A stretch of DNA of 61,087 nt from Dehalococcoidia bacterium (lineage in GTDB: Bacteria > Chloroflexota > Dehalococcoidia > Tepidiformales > Tepidiformaceae), in assembly GCA_020853755.1 (NCBI GenBank), contig JADYYG010000033.1, positions 1 to 61,087 of the forward strand, read 5' to 3'. Position 1 is the stretch's first letter. Every line of letters begins with the position of its first letter. The notes beneath the pieces are model-generated. The model saw nothing but the letters and a program-made list of their open reading frames with translations, made no database searches and was not told the origin of the DNA. Shown one piece after another: positions 52,339 to 58,749 of this stretch. Position numbers and translations under genes: made by a program.

Positions 52339-53145
52339 TCAGCCTCCCTGTGCTTGTTCATTCGTGTTCGTCGGCAGGCTCGCGAGGATGCCGGCTGCCT
52401 TTTCTTCGAGGACCGCGGTCATGTCGCGGAAGATGCTGGTGGCGAACGTCACCCGGCGCACGCCAAGTTCGGCCAGGCGGGCCAGCGGGACCGCGTTCCG
52501 CCAGTTCAGGACGTTAATCGGGCCGTTAATGCCCTGTACCAGCGCTGCCGTGACGGATTCGTCGTAGAAGCCGAAGGGGTAGACAGAATCTGCGCCGGCC
52601 GCGAGGTAGAGGTTCGCCCGCTTGATGGCCTCCGCGAGTTGGTCTTCGGGGGCGCCGACACGATGGAGCAGCGGGTCTGTTCGCGCATTGATGACGAGTT
52701 CTACTCCGGCTGCCTGCGCTGCAGAACGAACCTGGCGGATGCGTTCGGCCTGCTGATCCGCGGGGACGAGGGTCTCCGCCCCATGGTGGTCGGTGTCCTC
52801 CATGTTGAACCCGGCGGCGCCGGCTGCGATGGCCCGTTCAACGAAGGCAGCGGGCGACAGGCCGTACCCGGCCTCGAGGTCCACGGAAACCGGGATTGAG
52901 ACGGCGGTGGTGATGCGTTGCGCTGCCTCGAACATCGCTTCAGGCGGCGCCTGCTCGTGGTCTTCATGGCCGAGCGCCAGTGCGACGCCGCCGCTTGTCG
53001 TTGCGATGGCAGGGAACCCTGCTTTCTCGAAGACCTTCGCGCTCGCGGCATCCCAGGCGTTGGGCAGGACGAGCATGCCCGGGCCCTGGTGCAGCTTGCG
53101 GAGGAGTTGGCATTTGGCGTTGAGTGCCGCGAGGTCGTTAGCCAT
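52339..53145 (-). CDS. isocitrate lyase / PEP mutase superfamily protein
   Basis: 268 residues, TIM barrel of the oxaloacetate decarboxylase/methylisocitrate-lyase-like group. Landmarks: LVLPNAWDAASAKVFEKAGFPAIATTSGG, VSVDLEAGYG with metal-binding Asp89 and Glu91, GFNMEDTDH. The KKCGH loop of isocitrate lyase is missing, so it is not a standard ICL; oxaloacetate decarboxylase, carboxyPEP mutase-like or 2,3-dimethylmalate-lyase-like functions are possible. Five bases separate its stop from the start of the selenoprotein gene, so they form an operon. Confidence 0.87.
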   Translation of the reverse strand: MANDLAALNAKCQLLRKLHQGPGMLVLPNAWDAASAKVFEKAGFPAIATTSGGVALALGHEDHEQAPPEAMFEAAQRITTAVSIPVSVDLEAGYGLSPAAFVERAIAAGAAGFNMEDTDHHGAETLVPADQQAERIRQVRSAAQAAGVELVINARTDPLLHRVGAPEDQLAEAIKRANLYLAAGADSVYPFGFYDESVTAALVQGINGPINVLNWRNAVPLARLAELGVRRVTFATSIFRDMTAVLEEKAAGILASLPTNTNEQAQGG

Positions 53146-53233
53146 AGGCTAAGTTTAGAGAATGAGCGAACGCGCGTGTAGGCCCACCTGCGGGGAAGCA
53201 ACCCTGGGAATTGGCCCCCTCCATCGATCTATT

Positions 53234-54448
53234 TCAGAAGTCGTTCGGGCAGTGCGGAGTGCGCTCGGTACGGAAGATGGCGTCTGCCGTGCGCAGGGCC
53301 TGCTGATCGCGGGCTTCGACCCGGCCGGCGCGCGCGAGGTGCGATGCGCCCCGGTAGCCCGAGACCAGCGTGGCCAGTTCGTTCACCGTGAGGGTGAGGT
53401 CCGGCTCGCGGTCCACCCGTCGCACGGACGCGGAGGGGCCGTCCGTTTCAAGCAGGTAGGTCCCTTCGTTCCAGGGGCACATCGGGTCGGGCGCGACGCT
53501 AATGGTGAGTTCGCCTCGCGCGCCGTAAGGCCGGTCACCGAGGGCTTTTTCGGCGTCCACAACACGCATCCAGATGCCGTCCGAGGTCCGGCGGTTCAGC
53601 ATTCGCGGTTCGAGCAGCAGTTCGGGAGCGGGGTCGTCTTCGGCAACGTGGTTGAAGTCGATGCGCCGCACGAGGTCATGTGACCGGAGGTAGTCCCAGA
53701 GCCCGCGGTACGCTTCGACGTCGTGCCAGACGAAGTCGCTCACGTTCATCACCTGTCCCGGGCCCGTCTCGCTGAAGTTGCCGTTGGTCGTCTGGTAGAC
53801 AGCGTGGCCACGGACCTCGCCGTTGGCGTCGCGGTAGATGGCGCAATAGACCGGGTGGTCTTTGACATGCGCGTTGAGGGTGCTCGCCTGCCAGAGCACG
53901 CTCGAACGGTGGATGGCGAGGTTCTTGTCCTGCACCCATGTGATGTAGTCCTGCTTGATGATCGGGAAGGCTTCCTCTTTTTCGAGCAGTTCAATCGAGC
54001 CCGGCGCAGGCGCTCCGCTATGGAACTGGGCGAAGCGCGGGTCAACGGCATAGCGAACCATCGCCGAAGCGAGCCCGTACCCGAACCGCTGGTAGATGGC
54101 GCCCATGCTGGCCCAGAGGATGGCCATGTGTTGGTCCCGCTCGTGCATGAGGCGCAGCGCTTCGTGCATGACTTTGCGCAGCAGTCCCTGGCGGCGGTAT
54201 GCGGGCATGGTACCGACTGCGGTTACGCCGCCGATCTTCACCGGGTTGCCGTTGAGCCTGACCGTGAAAGGCAGGGTGGCAAGCGTGGTGGCAAGCTGGC
54301 CATCGACCCATGCGCAGGTTGTCCAGTCAGCGGCGGGCGTCGTCAGGCCGTCGACCTCGGAAGGTGCTGAGGCGAAGACATAATTGACGTTCTTCTGGTA
54401 GGCCTTCAGCTCTTCGCCATCGCGGCAGGAGCGGATCTCGACAGTCAT
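53234..54448 (-). CDS. Eis-like GNAT acetyltransferase
   Basis: 404 residues: N-terminal GNAT (VTAVGTMPAYRRQGLLRKVM, acetyl-CoA loop, about 75-94), a second GNAT-like region and a SCP2-like C-terminal domain (LTLTVNELATLVSGYRGASHLARAG), as in Mycobacterium Eis. The likely general acid is Tyr124 (RFGYGLAS). It ends in Phe, as Eis does (whose terminal carboxylate acts as base). Eis acetylates aminoglycosides and proteins; the substrate here is open. ATG at 54448 fits MTVEIRSC start. Confidence 0.88.
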   Translation of the reverse strand: MTVEIRSCRDGEELKAYQKNVNYVFASAPSEVDGLTTPAADWTTCAWVDGQLATTLATLPFTVRLNGNPVKIGGVTAVGTMPAYRRQGLLRKVMHEALRLMHERDQHMAILWASMGAIYQRFGYGLASAMVRYAVDPRFAQFHSGAPAPGSIELLEKEEAFPIIKQDYITWVQDKNLAIHRSSVLWQASTLNAHVKDHPVYCAIYRDANGEVRGHAVYQTTNGNFSETGPGQVMNVSDFVWHDVEAYRGLWDYLRSHDLVRRIDFNHVAEDDPAPELLLEPRMLNRRTSDGIWMRVVDAEKALGDRPYGARGELTISVAPDPMCPWNEGTYLLETDGPSASVRRVDREPDLTLTVNELATLVSGYRGASHLARAGRVEARDQQALRTADAIFRTERTPHCPNDF

Positions 54449-54495
54449 CGTGCAAACCTCGACGGCGAAGGGAATCGGACGAGTATACGGCCCCG

Positions 54496-56328
54496 TCAGG
54501 GCTGGAGCGGGACGAGTGTCTCCGGCCCATCGAGGCGAACCTGGTACACCCCGCAGGCATCTAGCGAATCGAAGTCGCGCGCCCAAGGTGGCGTCGAGTC
54601 AGAGCCGTAGCGGTCCCAGTGAGAGGTTTCGGCGTCGTACCGGTACAGGTCGTCGAAACCGCCGCCGAGGCTGGCCAACGCGTCGACAGCGGGAGCGGTG
54701 GCGCCGAGATAGACGAAGTCGTTCCAGCCGGCATCGAGTTCCACTGGCAGCGGGAACGAAAGGGAGAAGCCGCCGGGGAGCGTGGCCGCTGATTCAGCGT
54801 AAATCCAGTACGACTCCCCGGGCTCGACACTGGTGAGCGTTCGGCCAATGGAGGTGGTCGAAAACCAACGCTCATAGCCGCCCGTGCCATCGACAAAGCG
54901 GTAGGCGGCAGTGACGGCGCCTGATGGCACGGGCGTAAACGTCGAGAACAGGGACACAGGTTCGGCCCCGAAATACCCAACATGATTCCAGCCAGGGTGC
55001 AATTGCACGTTCCCACAGAGGACGGAGCCGGCGCCGACACGCGACGAGGGGCCGAACTCGCTTGTGTTGCCCGTGCTATCGGTGACCAGCGCGATGAGCC
55101 AGTCGCCGGGCGCGACCGGCGGGTTGTCGAGCGAGAACTGGCCATCGCCGCCCGCCGTGAGCACGCCACCGGGAAGCGGTTCGCTACCGTAGTCGCTCTT
55201 GCCGCCGGGGGCGTGGAAGGCGAGGTACAACTGAACCTGGCACCCGGCGCAGGCCGTCCCGGTCACCCGCGCCTGCGTCGCCCGCGAGATGACGGGATGG
55301 TTCAGGAACCCGTTCGGCCCCGAATCGGCGTCACCGGGGTCGTTCGGGTTCGCTATGCCGTCGGCCCCGAGGTCTACGGCGAGGCCGGAGACACTGCGGA
55401 ACGTATTGCCTCCAAAGCGGTTGTTGATCACGGGACCTGTATTCGTATCAGCGGCAACGACGATCCCGTCGGAAACGTTCGTGATGCTGTTGTCGAGCAC
55501 GATGGTTCCGTTTGAAGGCTGGCTGAGAACAACGGCGCGTTGGAGGGGCGCGGGCGAACTGTCCGGGCCTTCGCCGAAGGTGTTCCGCTCGATGCTGTTC
55601 CCCGAGAATGCGCCCGGCGTACCGCTGCCCACGCTCACGCCAACACTCGCGTTCCCGATGAAGTTCCCAGCCCCTGCAACGGAAGAGGGGCCACCTACCT
55701 CGTTGCCGCTGGCCGCCAGGACAACGCCGGTAGCGACCGGGTCGTGTCCACCGGAAGGGGTGAAGCCCACGAGGTTCCCGCGCACTGTCGCGTCCTTGCC
55801 GCCGATGGCGATGCCGGTGCTGCAACCGCCGAGCGAGTTCCCGGCGCCGGGCTTGCCGATAACGGCGCCATCTCCGGTGACGGCCACGCAGGCGCCGAGA
55901 AACCCGTGCACGGCAACGTTCCTCAGGGTGAATCCGGCGCCTGTGGCGGTCAGGCCATTCGTCACGGCAGTCAGGCTGCTGGAGTTGTTCCTGATGAAGA
56001 CGTTCGCGCCCTCGCCGTCGATGGTGACGTTGGCGCGCGTGATGTTCGGGAGCGGCGCGTTTCCGACGTCGACTTCCGTCGGGTCTTCAGAAGGGGCGAA
56101 CGTGATGGTGAACGTGCCGCCGGTGGCCTCGGCGTTGGTCACTTCAATCGCCCGGCGAAGCGTGCAAAGCGATGCATGCGGGCAGACGGCGCCGCCGGCT
56201 TCACCGGCATCGCCGGAACTGGTGACCTGCACATCTCCTGCAGCGAATGCAGTGTGCCATTGACCGGGGTTCGCCTCGGCGAGGAGGCAGCCAGCAGCGA
56301 CAGCAAGAAGGAGCAACCACGAGCGCAT
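54496..56328 (-). CDS. secreted right-handed beta-helix protein
   Basis: 610 residues. Signal peptide 1-29; VAAGC at 10-14 could also be a lipobox. A CSLREA-like region near 50-62 (HASLCTLRRAIEVTNA) leads into parallel beta-helix repeats (ITRANVTIDGEGANVFIRNNS, FTLRNVAVHG, GNLVG, GNSIERNTFG), then, from about 350, beta-sandwich modules with GTACAGCQVQLYLAF and HPGWNHVGYFG, found in Chloroflexota surface proteins. Carbohydrate binding or adhesion is plausible; no catalytic residues are evident. Confidence 0.75.
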   Translation of the reverse strand: MRSWLLLLAVAAGCLLAEANPGQWHTAFAAGDVQVTSSGDAGEAGGAVCPHASLCTLRRAIEVTNAEATGGTFTITFAPSEDPTEVDVGNAPLPNITRANVTIDGEGANVFIRNNSSSLTAVTNGLTATGAGFTLRNVAVHGFLGACVAVTGDGAVIGKPGAGNSLGGCSTGIAIGGKDATVRGNLVGFTPSGGHDPVATGVVLAASGNEVGGPSSVAGAGNFIGNASVGVSVGSGTPGAFSGNSIERNTFGEGPDSSPAPLQRAVVLSQPSNGTIVLDNSITNVSDGIVVAADTNTGPVINNRFGGNTFRSVSGLAVDLGADGIANPNDPGDADSGPNGFLNHPVISRATQARVTGTACAGCQVQLYLAFHAPGGKSDYGSEPLPGGVLTAGGDGQFSLDNPPVAPGDWLIALVTDSTGNTSEFGPSSRVGAGSVLCGNVQLHPGWNHVGYFGAEPVSLFSTFTPVPSGAVTAAYRFVDGTGGYERWFSTTSIGRTLTSVEPGESYWIYAESAATLPGGFSLSFPLPVELDAGWNDFVYLGATAPAVDALASLGGGFDDLYRYDAETSHWDRYGSDSTPPWARDFDSLDACGVYQVRLDGPETLVPLQP

Positions 56329-56379
56329 CTCGCGGCAAAGCTACGCTGCCGCCCGGTGTCCGGGCAAACGTCGCAAGGG

Positions 56380-57222
56380 TCAGAGCGCCCGGAACTGGCG
56401 CTTCCCATCAAGCCGGATGAGGCGGCCGATGCCGGGGTGCTCCCAGTGGCCCGCGAACCAGGTCCGCTCCTCGTCGATCACCCTGTCGAAGAGCAGGTCG
56501 CGCGTCTTTGCCGACATCACCGGATCCCAGTCGAACGATGGCGACCAGTCCGGATGAACCAGCTGCACCGGGTGGTGCGAAGCGTCCCCGACGACGACGC
56601 CGCGCTCGCCCTGCGAGGCAATGCCAACCGCGACGTGGCCGGGAGTATGACCGGGTGTCGGGATGTAGACGAGGTGTTCGTCGATGGCCGTTTCGCCTTT
56701 GACCAGCCGGGCGCGGCCCTGCTCCATCAGCGGGGCGGCACACTCTGACAGGTGGGCATTGCCGGGAGCTTCCAGGTGTTCGGGTTGCATCCAGAACGCC
56801 CACTCATCTTCGAGGAACCAGTACTCCGCCTTCGGGAAGAACGCTGCGCGGCTCCCATCGGGGGCATCAAGGGTGTTCCAGCCAACATGGTCGATGTGCA
56901 TGTGCGTGTTCAGGACAACATCGATGTCCGAAGGCGCGACGCCGGCATCGGCGAGCGATTGGTCGAGGTGACCGCCGGGGAACCCGGGCCGCTTCCGTCC
57001 GCCGAGGCCTGTATCGATCAGGTAGGTGCGGCCCGCGGAGCGGACAAGGTAGCAGGTGACCGCCATCGGCATTAGCCCGCGTTCGTCGGCCATGTGCGCG
57101 AACTCGGTCGCGAACTCGTCGCCGTGCCCCGGGATGAACGTCCGCGGGTTCATCAGGATGGCACAATCGAGAAGCGGCGTGACTTCGACCGCACCAACAG
57201 ACGCCTTGAGCATCGCACTCAC
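56380..57222 (-). CDS. MBL-fold metallo-hydrolase
   Basis: 280 residues. HxHxDH at 107-112 (THMHIDHVGWN), a further His in TPGHTPGH, Asp in VGDASHHP, and His in AGHWEHP make a two-metal site. The family contains lactonases and other hydrolases; the N-terminal layout (FATEFAHMADERG, CYLVRSAGRTYLIDTGLGG) is like AiiA-type or methyl-parathion-hydrolase-like members. Substrate unknown. Confidence 0.88.
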   Translation of the reverse strand: MSAMLKASVGAVEVTPLLDCAILMNPRTFIPGHGDEFATEFAHMADERGLMPMAVTCYLVRSAGRTYLIDTGLGGRKRPGFPGGHLDQSLADAGVAPSDIDVVLNTHMHIDHVGWNTLDAPDGSRAAFFPKAEYWFLEDEWAFWMQPEHLEAPGNAHLSECAAPLMEQGRARLVKGETAIDEHLVYIPTPGHTPGHVAVGIASQGERGVVVGDASHHPVQLVHPDWSPSFDWDPVMSAKTRDLLFDRVIDEERTWFAGHWEHPGIGRLIRLDGKRQFRAL

Positions 57223-57265
57223 CTCAGCCGCCGGATTCTACAGGCTGACGCGCAGAGAGGGCGGA

Positions 57266-58495
57266 CTACTTCGCTGTGGACCTGCTGGCAACTTCGGCCA
57301 TCGCTTCGCCCAGGCGGTGGAGGCCTTCTTCGATCTCTTCCATCGCAACATAACTGAAGGCCAGGCGGATGTGGTTTGTGGCCCTACCGTCGGCGAAGAA
57401 CTGCGGTCCCTGCCCGACGATCACGCCGCGCTCGTTCGCTGCCATCTGGACGTCGCGGGAGTTCAGGTCCGGGCGGAGCTGGAGCCAGAGGAAGAAGCCG
57501 CCAAGCGGTCGCACGTACGTCGCGTAGTCAGACGTATACTTCGCCAGCGCATCTTCGACCCGTTCGAGCTTCTTCAGGTATGTCCGGCGAAGGTTCACGA
57601 TGTGCCGGTCGAGGTCGCCGTTGCGGATCATCTCGGCGACGATGCGGCCCAGGAACGGGCTGGTTCCCATGTCATAACGAAGGGCCGCGATCCGCGAGAC
57701 GAGCGCCGGCGGACCCATGACCCAGCCCATACGCAGGCCGGTCGCGATGATCTTGGAGAAACTCGAGACCTTGATCCCGTGGTCACCGTTGCTCAGCGAG
57801 AACAGGGATGGCGGCGGTGGCGTTTCGAACCAGAGTTCGCCGTAGGCATCGTCCTCAAGGATAAAGGTGTTGAACCGCCGGGCGAGTTCGAGCAGCTTCT
57901 CACGCCGGTCGAGTTGAAGCGTGCAGCCGGCCGGGTTCTGGTGCGTCGGGATGCAGTAGATGAACTTGGCTCGCCGGCCCTGGTCGGCCAGTTTCTGAAG
58001 TTCGGCTTCGAGGATGTCGCAGCGCATGCCCTGTTCGTCCATGGGGATGGCAACCTGCGTGGCGCCGAACGAGCGGATGGTGCGCATGCTCCCCGGGAAG
58101 TTCGGGCTCTCGACCATCACCACGTCGCCGGGGTCGAGGAGGGTCTCACAGACCATCCCGATGGCGTGCGCTGAACCGGACGCAATGATGACATTGTCGC
58201 GCGTGAGCGGTATGCCTTCGATGCGTGACGAGCGCTTGGCGATGGCGTCTCGCAGCGGCGTGGGTCCGAAGGTTCCGCCGTACTCGAGTGCTTCCTTCTG
58301 CTCGCGGTCTATGACGGTGCGCGCCGCCCGCAGCAGCACTTCACCTGGCAGCGAAGGGATGTCGGGGAGGCCACCCGCGAACGAGATGATCTGGCGCGGG
58401 TCCGGTGTCGCTGCCGCCCAGACCTGCGGTCCGAGGATCTTGGAGCGGGAGCTCACCATCTCTTCGAGGTTTTCGGCAGTCCAGAACTCGGTCAT
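57266..58495 (-). CDS. PLP-dependent aminotransferase, class I (2-aminoadipate transaminase-like)
   Basis: 409 residues, fold type I. ISFAGGLPDIPSLP and ALEYGGTFGPTPLRDAIA at the start are typical of the LysN/MocR-like group; PTHQNPAGCTL, ILEDDAYGELWF, and SSFSKIIATGLRMGW with the PLP lysine follow. The ATG at 58495 is chosen by fit. Divergent from gltB across 254 nt. May supply or use glutamate; specific substrate unknown. Confidence 0.9.
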   Translation of the reverse strand: MTEFWTAENLEEMVSSRSKILGPQVWAAATPDPRQIISFAGGLPDIPSLPGEVLLRAARTVIDREQKEALEYGGTFGPTPLRDAIAKRSSRIEGIPLTRDNVIIASGSAHAIGMVCETLLDPGDVVMVESPNFPGSMRTIRSFGATQVAIPMDEQGMRCDILEAELQKLADQGRRAKFIYCIPTHQNPAGCTLQLDRREKLLELARRFNTFILEDDAYGELWFETPPPPSLFSLSNGDHGIKVSSFSKIIATGLRMGWVMGPPALVSRIAALRYDMGTSPFLGRIVAEMIRNGDLDRHIVNLRRTYLKKLERVEDALAKYTSDYATYVRPLGGFFLWLQLRPDLNSRDVQMAANERGVIVGQGPQFFADGRATNHIRLAFSYVAMEEIEEGLHRLGEAMAEVASRSTAK

Positions 58496-58601
58496 TGCGG
58501 CATCCCGTGGGCGGAGTGGTTTCGCATACCTTAGCACCTGTCTATCGCAATCATGGGCAGAATCTTGGCCCGCGACGGGAATTTCCCTCTCGACGGGACA
58601 G

Positions 58602-58620
58602 TTGACGTTTGGGTTATACT
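58602..58620 (+). promoter_or_regulatory. candidate gltB promoter (extended -10)
   Basis: TATACT at 58615-58620 preceded by TGGGT, an extended -10-like context. A TTGACG (58602-58607) is too close to be its -35; the 17-nt position reads GACGGG. So a weak or regulated promoter. Confidence 0.3.
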
Positions 58621-58647
58621 GCAAACTCACCTTACTGTTCGCTCCAA

Positions 58648-58716
58648 TTTGAGAATGTTTTCACAATTGACGGCGGGCGGCGCTCCGGCGCCGCAGGGGC
58701 CGCGCAGTTTCTCAAA
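58648..58716 (+). promoter_or_regulatory. structured leader of gltB
   Basis: TTTGAGAA (58648-58655) and TTCTCAAA (58709-58716) form an 8-bp perfect stem that encloses a GC hairpin GCGGCGC/GGCGCCG-type (58677-58683 with 58688-58694, loop TCCG). AAAAAGG follows the closing arm, 33 nt before the ATG. It looks like a folded 5' leader; a ligand or regulator is not known. Confidence 0.45.
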
Positions 58717-58749
58717 AAGGCCAGCCCGCGGACACACCTGGAGACACGA

